This document shows positions 1 to 9,961 of a DNA stretch of 64,000 nt, in pieces (positions within the stretch are counted from its first letter, which is position 1; the number at the start of each line of letters is the position of its first letter). The position numbers were made by a program, and so were the translations under genes. A model generated the notes under the pieces. It saw only the letters and a list, made by a program, of their open reading frames with translations, had not been told where the DNA came from and did not search any database. The stretch comes from Pseudomonas kielensis (GTDB lineage Bacteria > Pseudomonadota > Gammaproteobacteria > Pseudomonadales > Pseudomonadaceae). The stretch covers positions 284,779-348,778 of the forward strand of contig NZ_JACMYG010000003.1 in assembly GCF_014236655.1 (NCBI RefSeq), read 5' to 3'.

Positions 1-1580
1 GCTTCCAGCAACTGCTGTGTATACGGATGTTGGGGGGCGGCAAAGATACCTTGCGCGTCTCCCTGTTCGACCACTTGGCCATGCTTGACCACCATCAACT
101 GGTGGCTAAGCGCTTTCACCACAGCCAGGTCATGGCTGATAAACAGATACGTCAGGTTGTACTTGCTTTGCAGTCTGCGCAGCAGTTCAACCACTTGGCG
201 TTGCACGGTGCGGTCCAGAGCCGAAGTCGGCTCGTCCAGCAAAATCAACGCCGGTTTTAGCACTAAAGCCCGGGCAATGGCGATTCTTTGCCGTTGCCCA
301 CCGGAAAATTCATGGGGGTAGCGGTGCCGGGTTGCCGGGTCCAGTCCTACCTCCTCAAGGGCTGCAATGATAGCCAGCTCCTGTTCGGCTTGCGTACCGA
401 TCTTGTGGATCTGCAAGCCTTCGCCGACGATCTGGCTCACGCACATGCGTGGGCTCAGGCTGCCGAAGGGGTCCTGGAAGACCACTTGCATCTCCCGCCG
501 CAGCGGCCTGACCTGCTGCTGCGTCAAGCCGTCCAGCTGCTTGCCTTCAAAGCGGATCGCGCCTTTGCTGGCGATCAGACGCAAAATCGCCAGGCCCAGG
601 GTCGATTTTCCCGAGCCACTCTCGCCGACAATGCCCAGGGTCTGACCCTGGGGCAGGCTGAAGTTGATGCCGTCCACCGCTTTTACGTAATCGACCGTCT
701 TGCGCAAGAAGCCTTTCTTGATCGGGAACCAGACTTTCAGGTCCTCGACTTGCAGCAGCGGCGGCCCGATTTCATTGGTTGCAGGCTGCCCGCTGGGCTC
801 GGCGGCCAACAGCTCACGGGTGTACGGATGCTGCGGCGCTCGAAACAATTGTTCACAGGATGCCTGTTCGACGATGCAACCGCGCTGCATGACACATACC
901 CGATGCGCAATTCTTTGCACCAGGTTCAAATCGTGGCTGATCAGCAGCAGCGCCATGCCCAGGCGCGCCTGCAACTCCTTGAGCAACTCGAGGATTTTCA
1001 GCTGCACGGTGACGTCCAGCGCAGTGGTCGGTTCGTCGGCGATCAGCAGTTCGGGCTCGTTGGCCAGGGCCATGGCGATCATCACCCGCTGGCGTTGGCC
1101 GCCGGACAACTCGTGGGGCAGGGCCTTGAGGCGCTTGTGCGGCTCGGGGATGCCCACCAGCTCCAGCAGTTCCAGGGTGCGCCGGGTCGCGACCTTGCCG
1201 GTCAGGCCCTTGTGGATCCCGAGCACTTCGTTGATCTGCTTCTCGATGCTGTGCAGCGGGTTCAGCGAGGTCATGGGCTCCTGGAAGATCATCGCGATCC
1301 GGTTACCACGGATGTGGCGGATGGTTTTCTCTTTCAGGCTCAGCAGGTCGTGCCCGGCGTAGTTGATGGTCCCCGTGGGGTGACGGGCCAGGGGGTAGGG
1401 CAGCAGGCGCAGGATCGAGTGCGCCGTGACCGACTTGCCCGATCCGCTTTCGCCCACCAGGGCCAGGGTTTCCCCGCGCTTGATGTCGAAGCTGACGCCT
1501 TGCACCACGCGCTGCTGGTGCTCGCCAACCACGAACTCGACGCTGAGGTCGCGCACTTCGATCAGATTGTCCTGACTCAT
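1..1580 (-). CDS. yejF: Peptide/microcin C-type ABC importer, double ATPase subunit (partial)
   Basis: ATP-hydrolysing subunit of the YejABEF (NppABCD in Pseudomonas) oligopeptide and peptide-antibiotic importer. It acts at the cytoplasmic face of the inner membrane. Two ABC domains are fused. The first has Walker A GESGSGKS (about residues 43-50), signature LSGGQRQ (158-164) and Walker B LLIADEPT (178-185). The second starts near residue 275 and repeats all three motifs. The ATG at 1580 is preceded by AGGAAGTGAA, a good ribosome binding site, and lies one base after the yejE stop. The 3' end is cut by the window edge, so only about 526 codons are present. It is the last visible gene of the operon starting at 7348. 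The double-ATPase architecture is diagnostic of YejF-type proteins rather than the split OppD/OppF pair. Confidence 0.95.
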   Translation of the reverse strand, partial: MSQDNLIEVRDLSVEFVVGEHQQRVVQGVSFDIKRGETLALVGESGSGKSVTAHSILRLLPYPLARHPTGTINYAGHDLLSLKEKTIRHIRGNRIAMIFQEPMTSLNPLHSIEKQINEVLGIHKGLTGKVATRRTLELLELVGIPEPHKRLKALPHELSGGQRQRVMIAMALANEPELLIADEPTTALDVTVQLKILELLKELQARLGMALLLISHDLNLVQRIAHRVCVMQRGCIVEQASCEQLFRAPQHPYTRELLAAEPSGQPATNEIGPPLLQVEDLKVWFPIKKGFLRKTVDYVKAVDGINFSLPQGQTLGIVGESGSGKSTLGLAILRLIASKGAIRFEGKQLDGLTQQQVRPLRREMQVVFQDPFGSLSPRMCVSQIVGEGLQIHKIGTQAEQELAIIAALEEVGLDPATRHRYPHEFSGGQRQRIAIARALVLKPALILLDEPTSALDRTVQRQVVELLRRLQSKYNLTYLFISHDLAVVKALSHQLMVVKHGQVVEQGDAQGIFAAPQHPYTQQLLE

Positions 1581-1581
1581 T

Positions 1582-2601
1582 TCACTTCCTCGGGTCGAAG
1601 GCATCGCGAGCGGACTCGCCGATAAACACCAGCAGGCTGAGCATCACCGCCAGCACGGCAAAGGCACTGATGCCCAGCCAGGGTGCCTGCAGGTTGGATT
1701 TGCCCTGGGCCACCAGCTCACCCAGGGACGGGGCGCCGGGCGGCAGGCCAAAACCAAGGAAGTCCAGGGCGGTGAGGGTGCCGATGGCGCCCGTGAGAAT
1801 GAACGGCATGAAGGTCATGGTCGAGACCATGGCGTTGGGCAGGATATGGCGGAACATGATTGCCCCGTTCTGCATGCCCAGCGCCCGGGCGGCGCGCACG
1901 TATTCCAGGTTGCGCCCACGCAGGAACTCGGCGCGCACCACGTCCACCAGGCTCATCCAGGAAAACAGCAGCATGATCCCCAGCAGCCACCAGAAATTGG
2001 GCTGCACGAAGCTGGCGAGGATGATCAGCAGGTACAGCACCGGCAAGCCCGACCAGATTTCCAGGAAGCGCTGGCCCAGCAGGTCGACCCAGCCGCCATA
2101 AAAGCCCTGCAGGGCGCCGGCGATGACGCCGATGATCGAGCTGAGCACGGTCAGGGTCAGGGCAAACAATACCGACACCCGAAAGCCATAGATCACCCGC
2201 GCGAGCACGTCCCGGCCCTGGTCGTCGGTGCCCAGCAGGTTATCCGCCGAGGGCGGGGCCGGGGCCGGGACTTTCAGGTCGTAGTTGATGCTCTGATAGC
2301 TGAAGGGGATGGGGGCCCACAGGGTCCAGGCGTCCTTGGCCTTGAGCAGTTCGCGGATGTAGGGGCTCTTGTAGTTGGCCTCCAGCGGGAATTCGCCGCC
2401 GAAGGTGGTCTCCGGGTAGCGCTTGAGTGCCGGGAAGTACCACTCGCCGTCGTAGTGCACCGCCAGCGGCTTGTCGTTGGCAATCAGTTCGGCGCCCAGG
2501 CTCAGGCCAAACAGGATCAGGAACAGCCACAGCGACCACCAGCCACGCTTGTTGGCCTTGAACAGTTCGAACCGCCGGCGGTTGAGAGGGGACAGGTTCA
2601 T
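1582..2601 (-). CDS. yejE: ABC peptide importer permease YejE
   Basis: Inner-membrane permease of the YejABEF/Npp importer (339 aa). An N-terminal membrane segment follows a basic start (RRRFELFKANKRGWW, then a hydrophobic run). A long periplasmic segment of about 80 residues comes next, then the BPD_transp_1 region with the EAA-like loop (EYVRAARALGM...RHILPNA, about residues 235-260) that docks on the ATPase. The large periplasmic insertion between TM1 and TM2 is usual for YejE compared with OppC. The gene sits one base downstream of yejB and one base upstream of yejF, so all three must be co-transcribed and probably translationally coupled. Confidence 0.95.
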   Translation of the reverse strand: MNLSPLNRRRFELFKANKRGWWSLWLFLILFGLSLGAELIANDKPLAVHYDGEWYFPALKRYPETTFGGEFPLEANYKSPYIRELLKAKDAWTLWAPIPFSYQSINYDLKVPAPAPPSADNLLGTDDQGRDVLARVIYGFRVSVLFALTLTVLSSIIGVIAGALQGFYGGWVDLLGQRFLEIWSGLPVLYLLIILASFVQPNFWWLLGIMLLFSWMSLVDVVRAEFLRGRNLEYVRAARALGMQNGAIMFRHILPNAMVSTMTFMPFILTGAIGTLTALDFLGFGLPPGAPSLGELVAQGKSNLQAPWLGISAFAVLAVMLSLLVFIGESARDAFDPRK

Positions 2602-2602
2602 C

Positions 2603-3676
2603 TCAATGCTCCCGGGTTTCGAAGTCGATGCGCGGATCGACCAGGGTGTAGGTGAGGTCGCCGATCAGTTTCACCACCAGGCCGAGCAAGGTGAAGATGA
2701 ACAGCGTGCCGAAGACCACCGGGTAGTCGCGGTTGATCGCCGCCTCGAAACTCATCAAGCCGAGGCCGTCGAGAGAGAAGATCACCTCCACCAGCAGGGA
2801 GCCGGTGAAGAAAATCCCGATGAAGGCCGAGGGGAATCCGGCGATCACCAGCAGCATGGCATTGCGGAACACGTGGCCATAGAGCACCCGATGGCGGGTC
2901 AGCCCCTTGGCCCGGGCCGTGACCACGTACTGTTTGTTGATTTCGTCGAGAAAGCTGTTCTTGGTCAGCAGGGTCATGGTCGCGAAGTTGCCGATCACCA
3001 ACGCTGTCACAGGCAGCGCCAGGTGCCAGAAGTAGTCGAGGATCTTGCCGCTCCAGCTCAATTCGTCGAAGTTGTTCGAGGTCAGGCCACGCAAGGGGAA
3101 CCAGTCCAGGTAACTGCCCCCGGCGAACACCACGATCAGCAGAATGGCAAACAGGAACGCCGGGATCGCGTAGCCGACGATGATCGCCGAGCTGGTCCAG
3201 ACGTCGAAGTGGCTGCCGTGGCGGGTGGCCTTGGCGATCCCCAGGGGGATCGACACCAGGTACATGATCAGGGTGCTCCACAACCCGAGGGAGATCGACA
3301 CCGGCATCTTTTCCTTGATCAGGTCGATGACCTTGGCGTCGCGAAAGAAGCTTTCACCGAAATCCAGGCGGGCGTAGTTTTTGACCATGATCCACAAGCG
3401 TTCCGGCGCCGACTTGTCGAAACCGTACATGTGCTCGATTTCCTTGATCAGCGCCGGGTCCAGGCCCTGGGCGCCACGGTAGCTGGAGCCGGCCACCGAG
3501 ACTTCCGCACCGCCACCGGCAATGCGGCTGGTGGCGCCTTCAAAGCCTTCGAGCTTGGCGATCATCTGCTCCACAGGGCCACCGGGGGCCGCCTGGATGA
3601 TCACGAAGTTGATCAACAGGATGCCGAACAGGGTCGGGATGATCAGCAACAGTCGCCGTAATATGTACGCCAGCAT
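2603..3676 (-). CDS. yejB: ABC peptide importer permease YejB
   Basis: Second inner-membrane permease of the same importer (357 aa). It begins [19 protein letters not shown], the typical first membrane helix of OppB/DppB-type permeases. About 120 mostly soluble residues follow, then five further hydrophobic segments and the EAA loop ([11 protein letters not shown]...RHVFRNA). The start lies one base after the stop of the second binding protein and the stop one base before yejE. The combination YejB-YejE-YejF plus binding proteins identifies the system with good confidence. The natural substrate cannot be read from sequence. Family members import short peptides and peptide-nucleotide antibiotics such as microcin C. 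Confidence 0.95.
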   Translation of the reverse strand: MLAYILRRLLLIIPTLFGILLINFVIIQAAPGGPVEQMIAKLEGFEGATSRIAGGGAEVSVAGSSYRGAQGLDPALIKEIEHMYGFDKSAPERLWIMVKNYARLDFGESFFRDAKVIDLIKEKMPVSISLGLWSTLIMYLVSIPLGIAKATRHGSHFDVWTSSAIIVGYAIPAFLFAILLIVVFAGGSYLDWFPLRGLTSNNFDELSWSGKILDYFWHLALPVTALVIGNFATMTLLTKNSFLDEINKQYVVTARAKGLTRHRVLYGHVFRNAMLLVIAGFPSAFIGIFFTGSLLVEVIFSLDGLGLMSFEAAINRDYPVVFGTLFIFTLLGLVVKLIGDLTYTLVDPRIDFETREH

Positions 3677-3677
3677 C

Positions 3678-5519
3678 TTATTGCTCCACGCCTGCAGGTT
3701 CGGTTTGCTCGTTGGTCAGCACCTCGATCGCGGGCTTGGCATCGGGCTTGATCCACCAGGTGTTGATGCCTATGTCATAGGCCGGCGAAATCCTGGGGTG
3801 GCCGATGTGATTCCAGTAAGCCACGCGCCAGGTCTTGATGTGCCAGTTGGGGATCACGTAATAGCCCCATTGCAACACTCTGTCGAGCGCCCTGGCGTGG
3901 GCCACCAGGCTCTGGCGCGAATCGGCGTTGATCAGTTGTTCCACCAGTTGGTCGATCGCCGGGTCCTTCAGGCCGATGGTGTTGCGGCTGCCGGGCTTGT
4001 CGGCGCTTTCCGATTTCCAGAACTCGCGCTGTTCGTTGCCCGGCGAGTTGGACTGCGGGAAGCTGCCGACCACCATGTCGAAGTCCCGCGAGCGCACGCG
4101 GGTGATGTACTGGGAGACGTCGACCCGGCGGATCACCAGCTCGATCCCCAGGTCGCTGAGGTTGCGCTTGAACGGCAGCAGGACCCGCTCGAATTCGGTC
4201 TGGGCCAGCAGGAACTCGATGCTGACCGGTTTGCCGGTGGTGTCGACCATCTTGTCGTCGACAATGCGCCAGCCGGCTTCCTGCAACAGTTGGTAGGCCT
4301 GACGCTGCTGGGCGCGGATCATGCCGCTGCCGTCACACACCGAGTTTTCGAAGGCCTGGCTGAACACCGGGTCGGGGATCTTGCCGCGCAGGGGTTCGAG
4401 GATCGCCAACTGCTCGGCGTCCGGCAGGCCGCTGGCGGCCATTTCCGAGTTTTCGAAGTAGCTGCGGGTGCGGGCGTAGGCACCGTTGAACAGCTGTTTA
4501 TTGGTCCACTCGAAGTCCAGCAGCAGGCTCAGGGCCTGGCGTACCCGCACATCCTGGAACAACGGGCGGCGCAGGTTGTAGACGAAACCTTGCATGCCGG
4601 TGGGGTTGCCGTTGGGGATCTGCTCCTTGATCAGCCGACCTTCGGTGACGGCGGGAATGTTGTAGGCGTTGGCCCAGTTCTTGGCGGTCATTTCCAGCCA
4701 GTAATCGAACTGACCGGCCTTGAGTGCCTCCAGTGCCACCGTGTTATCGCGGTAGTAGTCGGTGCTCAGGGTGTCGAAATTGTAGAAGCCGCGATTGATC
4801 GGCAGGTCCTTGCCCCAGTAGTCCTTGACCCGCTGATAGCGGATCGAGCGCCCGGCCTTGACCTGGCTGACCTGGTACGGACCGCTGCCCAGCGGCGCCT
4901 CGAGGTTGCCTTTGCTGAAATCGCGGTTTTGCCACCAGTGTTTGGGCAGCACCGGCAATTGGCCAAGGATCAGTGGCAGCTCGCGGTTATTGGTGTGCTT
5001 GAACTTGAACAGGACCCGCAGCGGGTCTTCGGCGATCACCTCGGCGACGTCACCGTAGTAGCCGCGGTACAGGGGCGCGCCGTCCTTGATCAGGGTCTGG
5101 AAGCTGAACACCACGTCCTCGGCGCGCACCGGATGGCCGTCATGGAAGCGGGCTTCGGGGCGCAGGTAATAACGTACCCAGCTGTTGTCCGGGGCCTTTT
5201 CGATCTTGCCGGCCAGCAATCCGTACTCGGTGAAGGGTTCATCCAGGCTTTGACGAGCCAGGGTGTCGTAGATCAGGTCGATGTTGTCGGCCGGCACGCC
5301 TTTGCTGATGAAGGGGTTGAGGCTGTCGAACCCGCCGAAACCGGCCTGGCGGAAGATCCCGCCTTTGGGCGCATCGGGATTGACGTAGTCAAAGTGCTTG
5401 AAGTCAGCGGGGTACTTGGGGGGCTCGTTGTACAGGGTCAGGGCATGTTGCGGGGCCGCTTGGGCGACGCAGGCCAGTCCTGCGAAGACTAGGCCCAGCA
5501 GGGTACGCAAAGGCATCAT
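3678..5519 (-). CDS. nppA2: Periplasmic peptide-binding protein, family 5 (second copy)
   Basis: Extracellular solute-binding protein of the SBP_bac_5 family (613 aa) for the adjacent YejBEF permease. It starts at the double Met at 5519, where ATGA overlaps the stop of the preceding binding protein. The open frame extends further upstream but only inside that gene. A signal peptide is clear ([20 protein letters not shown], cleavage near AQA-AP). Family hallmarks are [25 protein letters not shown] at the mature N-terminus and the RPEARFHDG segment near residue 150. It shares its domain plan with the protein encoded at 5516-7348, so the pair appears to be an old duplication. The symbol follows the Pseudomonas nppA1A2BCD naming; the A1/A2 assignment is by gene order only. 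Confidence 0.9.
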   Translation of the reverse strand: MMPLRTLLGLVFAGLACVAQAAPQHALTLYNEPPKYPADFKHFDYVNPDAPKGGIFRQAGFGGFDSLNPFISKGVPADNIDLIYDTLARQSLDEPFTEYGLLAGKIEKAPDNSWVRYYLRPEARFHDGHPVRAEDVVFSFQTLIKDGAPLYRGYYGDVAEVIAEDPLRVLFKFKHTNNRELPLILGQLPVLPKHWWQNRDFSKGNLEAPLGSGPYQVSQVKAGRSIRYQRVKDYWGKDLPINRGFYNFDTLSTDYYRDNTVALEALKAGQFDYWLEMTAKNWANAYNIPAVTEGRLIKEQIPNGNPTGMQGFVYNLRRPLFQDVRVRQALSLLLDFEWTNKQLFNGAYARTRSYFENSEMAASGLPDAEQLAILEPLRGKIPDPVFSQAFENSVCDGSGMIRAQQRQAYQLLQEAGWRIVDDKMVDTTGKPVSIEFLLAQTEFERVLLPFKRNLSDLGIELVIRRVDVSQYITRVRSRDFDMVVGSFPQSNSPGNEQREFWKSESADKPGSRNTIGLKDPAIDQLVEQLINADSRQSLVAHARALDRVLQWGYYVIPNWHIKTWRVAYWNHIGHPRISPAYDIGINTWWIKPDAKPAIEVLTNEQTEPAGVEQ

Positions 5520-7348
5520 TGGGCTTTCTCCGAAGTCTTCAGCCACCAGGCGTTGAGCCCCAGGGTGTAGGGCGGCGTGGTGACGAAGGCGAACCGGTTG
5601 CGGTACGCCAGGCGATGATAATTGATGTACCAGTTGGGAATGATGTAGTGCTGCCACAGCAGTACGCGGTCCAGGGCCTTGCCGGCGGCTATTTGCGCGT
5701 CACGGGATTGGGCGGCCAGCAGTTGCTCCAGCAGGTGGTCGACCACCGGGTTGGCCACGCCAGCGTAATTCTTGCTGCCCTTGACCTTGACCTGGCTGGA
5801 GTGGAAGTACTGCCACTGCTCCAGGCCCGGGCTCAGGGTCTGGTCGAGGGTCATCAGGATCATGTCGAAATCGAACTGGTCCAGGCGTTGCTTGTACTGG
5901 GCCCGGTCGACGGTGCGCAGGCGGGCGTCGATGCCGATGCTGGCGAGGTTTTCCGTGTAGGGCTGGAGAATGCGCTCCAGGTTCGGATTGACCAGCAGGA
6001 TCTCCAGGCGCAGCGGTTGGCCGGCGGCGTTCTGCAGGCGCTGGCCATTGAGCTTCCACCCGGCCTCGGCGAGCAGGCCCAGGGCCTGGCGCAGGGTGTC
6101 GCGGGGGATCCCGCGGCCATCGGTCTGCGGCAGGCTGAAGGGCGCGGTGAACAGCTTGGCGGGCAACTGCTCGCGATAGGGCGAGAGCAGCAGCCACTCG
6201 TGACCCACCGGCAGGCCCGTGGCGGCGAATTCGCTGTTGGGGTAGAAACTCATGGCCCGTTTGTAGGCGCCGCTGAACAGGGTGCGGTTGGTCCACTCGA
6301 AGTCGAACATCAAGCCCAGGGCTTCGCGCACCTTGGCGTCGGCGAAGGCGGCGCGCCGGGTGTTCATGAACAGGCCCTGGGTCTGGGTCGGGATCTGGTG
6401 CTCGATCTGCGCCTTGACCACCTCAGCGCGGCGTACGGCGGGGAAGTTGTAGCCATTGGCCCAGTTTTTCGCCTGGTGCTCGATGTAGATGTCGAACTCG
6501 CCGGCCTTGAAGGCTTCGAACGCCACGTCGCTGTCGCGATAGAACTCCACCTCCACGCGATCGTAGTTGTATTTGCCGCGATTGACCGGCAAGTCCTTGC
6601 CCCAGTAATCCTTCACTCGCTCGAACAGCAACTGCCGGCCTGGCGACACCTGGGTGATGCGGTACGGCCCGCTGCCCAGTGGCGCCTGGAAGGTGGTGGC
6701 CTTGAAGTCGCGGTCTTTCCAGTAGTGCTGGGGCAATACCGGCAGTTCGCCCAGGCGCAGGATCAGCAAGGGGTTGCCCGCCCGCTTGAACACGAAGCGG
6801 ATGCGCAGCGGGTTGAGGATATCCACCCGCTGCACTTCCTGGAGGCTGGTGCGGTAGCGCGGATGGCCTTCCTTGAGCAGCAGCCGGTAAGAGAAGGCCA
6901 CGTCCCGGGCGGTAATCGGATGGCCATCGTGAAAGCGCGCTTCGGGCCGCAGGTTGAACACCACCCAGCTGCGGTCCTCGCTGTATTCGACGGACTGGGC
7001 GATCAGGCCATAGCTGGAGGCCGGCTCATCCCCTGATGGCGCGTACTGGCCGGTGCCGACCATCAACGGCTCGTTCAGCTCGTTGATGCCGTACTGCAGG
7101 AAGTTGGCCGTGGCGACCGGGCTGGTGCCCTTGAAGGTGTAGGGGTTGAGGGTATCGAACGTGCCAAAGGCCATGAGCCGCAAGGTACCGCCCTTGGGCG
7201 CTTGCGGGTTTACCCAGTCGAAGTGGGTGAAACGTGTCGGGTACTTGAGTGTGCCGAACTGCGCATAACCATGGCTTTCGCTGATCGTCGCGCAGGCGGG
7301 GAAGCTCAAGGCCAGACTGATCAGGAAGAGGGGCAGGGGACGCTTCAA
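5516..7348 (-). CDS. nppA1: Periplasmic peptide-binding protein, family 5 (first copy)
   Basis: First gene of the Yej/Npp operon (610 aa), a periplasmic SBP_bac_5 protein. The signal peptide is MKRPLPLFLISLALSFPACA. The mature protein carries the family segment YAQFGTLKYPTRFTHFDWVNPQAPKGG and the [11 protein letters not shown] motif shared with its downstream paralogue. About 250 bp of non-coding DNA with a REP doublet separates it from mltD upstream, so the operon promoter should lie between 7349 and about 7450. Two different binding proteins feeding one permease is the known Pseudomonas arrangement and suggests a broadened substrate range. The stop overlaps the next start by four bases. Confidence 0.9.
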   Translation of the reverse strand: MKRPLPLFLISLALSFPACATISESHGYAQFGTLKYPTRFTHFDWVNPQAPKGGTLRLMAFGTFDTLNPYTFKGTSPVATANFLQYGINELNEPLMVGTGQYAPSGDEPASSYGLIAQSVEYSEDRSWVVFNLRPEARFHDGHPITARDVAFSYRLLLKEGHPRYRTSLQEVQRVDILNPLRIRFVFKRAGNPLLILRLGELPVLPQHYWKDRDFKATTFQAPLGSGPYRITQVSPGRQLLFERVKDYWGKDLPVNRGKYNYDRVEVEFYRDSDVAFEAFKAGEFDIYIEHQAKNWANGYNFPAVRRAEVVKAQIEHQIPTQTQGLFMNTRRAAFADAKVREALGLMFDFEWTNRTLFSGAYKRAMSFYPNSEFAATGLPVGHEWLLLSPYREQLPAKLFTAPFSLPQTDGRGIPRDTLRQALGLLAEAGWKLNGQRLQNAAGQPLRLEILLVNPNLERILQPYTENLASIGIDARLRTVDRAQYKQRLDQFDFDMILMTLDQTLSPGLEQWQYFHSSQVKVKGSKNYAGVANPVVDHLLEQLLAAQSRDAQIAAGKALDRVLLWQHYIIPNWYINYHRLAYRNRFAFVTTPPYTLGLNAWWLKTSEKAQ

Positions 7349-7453
7349 GTCAGAGATCCGATCCAGGCGGCTTGGGCTACATGGTTCGTACAGTAACAGC
7401 TTGTATGGGCAGGAAAAAGGTAGGGTTCAAGGTTCTCCCACGCAACACGGGCC

Positions 7454-7535
7454 ATCGTTGACGACCATCGCCGGCAAGCCGGCTCCCACAAGGATTGCGG
7501 CAGAAACTGTGGGAGCTGGCTTGCCAGCGATGAAC
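7454..7535. repeat. REP doublet (inverted pair)
   Basis: Two Pseudomonas-type REP half-sites face each other in the mltD/nppA1 gap. One reads TCGCCGGCAAGCCGGCTCCCACA-like on the plus strand at 7468-7490. The complementary-oriented copy, TGTGGGAGC-TGGCTTGCCAGCGA-like, is at 7508-7532. Each can fold into its own hairpin and the two can pair with each other. A further fragment (CATCGTTGGCGACCATCGCAGGC) follows at about 7570. The gap 7349-7601 holds no gene. Confidence 0.75.
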
Positions 7536-7601
7536 TAAAGAACAACGCGGTGATTCAGGATGTACGCGTCATCGTTGGCGACCATCGCAGGCGGGGCGGG
7601 A

Positions 7602-9029
7602 TCAGCGTGGAGAAGAGACCGTCAGCATCTGTCCAGGCTTGAGTGCCTGGCCAACACGAGGGTTCCAGCGCTTGAGGTGTTGCATCTCGACGTTGAAGCG
7701 CTTGGCTACCATGTACAACGAGTCGCCTTGCTTGACCTTGTACTGGGTCTGCTTCTTGCTGTTGGCAGCCAGCACCGTGGTGGTGCGGCCGGTGCTGCGC
7801 TTGCGGGTGTCCTGCATGACCAGGGTCTGGCCGGCCTTGAGGTTCTTGCCGGTCAAGTTGTTCCAGCGCTGCAGGTCCTTGACGTCGACCCGGTTGGCCT
7901 TGGCGATGGATGTCAGGTTGTCGCCACGCTTGACCCGATAGTTACGCTTGGCCGTGGCAAGCACCGGGCTGTCGGCGCCCTCGAACACCGGTTTGAGCGA
8001 ACGCTTGCTGATCAGCTCTTCGGGTTTCATGGTCGACAGGCTGGTCGTCAGCAGTTGCGCCTTGGACGTTGGCACCAGCAGGTGCTGGGGGCCGTCGATG
8101 GTGGTGCGTTGCTTGAAGGCCGGGTTGAGCTGGAACAGTTCGTCTTCGTCGATGTTGGCCACCGCGGCAACCTTGGACAGGTCCATGCGCTGGTTGATCT
8201 CGACGACTTCGAAGTAGGGTTCGTTGGCGATCGGGTTGAGGTTCACACCGTAGGCTTCGGGCGCCAGCACCACTTGCGAGAGGGCCAGCAGCTTGGGCAC
8301 GTAGGCCTGGGTTTCCGCTGGCAGCGGCAGGTTCCAGTAGTCGGTGGGCAGGCCGAGTTTTTCGTTGCGCTCGATGGCCCGGCTGACCGTGCCTTCGCCG
8401 GCATTGTAGGCCGCCAGGGCCAGCAGCCAGTCGCCGTTGAACATGTCATGCAGCTTGGTCAGGTAGTCCATCGCTGCCGTGGTGGAGGCTGTGATGTCGC
8501 GACGACCGTCGTAGAAGCGGGTCTGGCGCAGGTTGAAGTAACGCCCGGTGGACGGAATGAACTGCCACAGGCCGACGGCGTGGGAGCGCGAGTAGGCCAT
8601 CGGGTTGTAAGAGCTTTCAATCACTGGCAACAGCGCCAGTTCCAGCGGCATGTTGCGTTCTTCGAGGCGTTCGACAATGTAGTGGATGTACAGGCTGCCG
8701 CGCTCGCCGGCGCTTTCCAGGTAGGACGGGTTACTGGCGAACCACAGGCGCTGTTGCTCGATGCGTGGGTTGACGCCCAGGCCATCTTGCAGCTGGAAGC
8801 CCTGGCGCATGCGCTCCCAGACATCCTGGGGGATTTCCGGGGTGGGCTTCTCGCTGAGCCAGATCGGTTTTTGCTTGGTGCGTACGGATAAGGTGTGGGC
8901 CGCGTCGGTTTGCGGCAACTGACTGGTGCTGCTACAGCCCGCCAGGGTGGCGGACACAGCTACCGCGATGGCTTGAGCCAGGCGGGTCAATGCGTCTGAA
9001 TGGATGGATTTACGAATAGATGACGACAT
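7602..9029 (-). CDS. mltD: Membrane-bound lytic murein transglycosylase D
   Basis: Lipoprotein that cleaves peptidoglycan glycan strands with formation of 1,6-anhydro-muramic ends (475 aa from ATG 9029). The N-terminus has a lipobox LAGC after a hydrophobic stretch, so it should be anchored in the outer membrane. The SLT domain (about residues 100-220) has the catalytic Glu in LPVIESSYNP and the family motif AVGLWQFIPSTGRYF. Two LysM modules lie at the C-terminus, each with a GD(N/S)L core. The frame continues nine codons upstream to a TTG, but ATG 9029 gives a normal lipoprotein signal. It is next to gloB, as in other pseudomonads. Confidence 0.93.
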   Translation of the reverse strand: MSSSIRKSIHSDALTRLAQAIAVAVSATLAGCSSTSQLPQTDAAHTLSVRTKQKPIWLSEKPTPEIPQDVWERMRQGFQLQDGLGVNPRIEQQRLWFASNPSYLESAGERGSLYIHYIVERLEERNMPLELALLPVIESSYNPMAYSRSHAVGLWQFIPSTGRYFNLRQTRFYDGRRDITASTTAAMDYLTKLHDMFNGDWLLALAAYNAGEGTVSRAIERNEKLGLPTDYWNLPLPAETQAYVPKLLALSQVVLAPEAYGVNLNPIANEPYFEVVEINQRMDLSKVAAVANIDEDELFQLNPAFKQRTTIDGPQHLLVPTSKAQLLTTSLSTMKPEELISKRSLKPVFEGADSPVLATAKRNYRVKRGDNLTSIAKANRVDVKDLQRWNNLTGKNLKAGQTLVMQDTRKRSTGRTTTVLAANSKKQTQYKVKQGDSLYMVAKRFNVEMQHLKRWNPRVGQALKPGQMLTVSSPR

Positions 9030-9128
9030 TGGCTGGAAGTAAGTTCCGGGCAAAAATGTCGGGCGATTCTAGAAAGCGCACCGGGTGCGGTCAACCATTC
9101 AGAATTTTTCGGCCAATGGTGGCACTGT

Positions 9129-9896
9129 TTAGAACTTATCTTTCCATGCGCGCAAGGCCGCAAAAACCTCACTGGGCGCCCGGTTATCGAGGCCGTTCCG
9201 TTCGTCTATTTTTTCTTTAACAGATGTTACGCCAGTACGCAGAAACGGATTTGTCAGCTTTTCCAGCGCCAGGGTCGACGGCAATGACATGCGTCCAGCT
9301 TGGCGTAACTGGGAGACCTTCTCGAGTCGCTCGGCGATGTGCCGGTTGTCGGGCTCTACCGCGACGGCGAAACGCAGGTTACTCAAAGTGTACTCATGGG
9401 TGCAGTACACCAGGGTGTCCTCGGGCAGGGCGGCGAGGCGGCTGAGGGAGTCGTGCATCTGCTGCGGCGTGCCTTCGAACAGGCGTCCGCAGCCGGCGGC
9501 GAACAGGGTGTCGCCACAGAACAGCAGGCCATGGTGGTAATAGGCGATATGACCCAGGGTGTGGCCAGGCACCGCATACACCTCGAACTCCCAGCCCAGT
9601 ACGCTGACCCGATCGTTGTCATTGAGGGCCACGTCGCGCCCGGGGATGTTTTCGCTGGCCGGGCCGTAGACCGTCGCGCCCGTGGCGTGTTTCAGGGTTT
9701 CGACCCCGCCGACGTGATCATGGTGATGGTGGGTGATCAGAATGTCGCTCAGGCGCCACTGCGGATGCTGGGCCAGCCAGGCCTGGACCGGCGCGGCATC
9801 GCCTGGATCGACCACGGCACAGCACTGGCTGCGATGATCCTGTAACAACCAGATGTAGTTGTCGGTGAACGCGGGGAGAGCACTGATCTGTATCAT
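9129..9896 (-). CDS. gloB: Hydroxyacylglutathione hydrolase (glyoxalase II)
   Basis: Hydrolyses S-lactoylglutathione to lactate and glutathione, the second step of methylglyoxal detoxification (255 aa). It has the metallo-beta-lactamase fold with the [10 protein letters not shown] metal motif near residue 55 and the C-terminal HAGH-type region ending in NPFLRT. The frame is open for 37 codons further upstream. The start [16 protein letters not shown] at 9896 matches the universal GloB N-terminus, and the extension would run into the divergent methyltransferase promoter. The enzyme is cytoplasmic. Confidence 0.95.
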   Translation of the reverse strand: MIQISALPAFTDNYIWLLQDHRSQCCAVVDPGDAAPVQAWLAQHPQWRLSDILITHHHHDHVGGVETLKHATGATVYGPASENIPGRDVALNDNDRVSVLGWEFEVYAVPGHTLGHIAYYHHGLLFCGDTLFAAGCGRLFEGTPQQMHDSLSRLAALPEDTLVYCTHEYTLSNLRFAVAVEPDNRHIAERLEKVSQLRQAGRMSLPSTLALEKLTNPFLRTGVTSVKEKIDERNGLDNRAPSEVFAALRAWKDKF

Positions 9897-9961
9897 CGCG
9901 GGATTCGCCAAGCGGAAGACATTGGTGCATCTTAGAGCTTCCTGGCGCATTGGAGAATGCA

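Noticed and set aside
3522..5492. Very long plus-strand open frame opposite the nppA2 gene, and similar long antisense frames at 5519-7036, 7560-8891, 32032-33114, 33115-34791, 41402-42652, 42662-44107, 47960-49474 and others
   Set aside because: These are reverse-strand shadows typical of GC-rich codon usage. They lack ribosome binding sites and recognisable domains and lie fully over well-supported genes.
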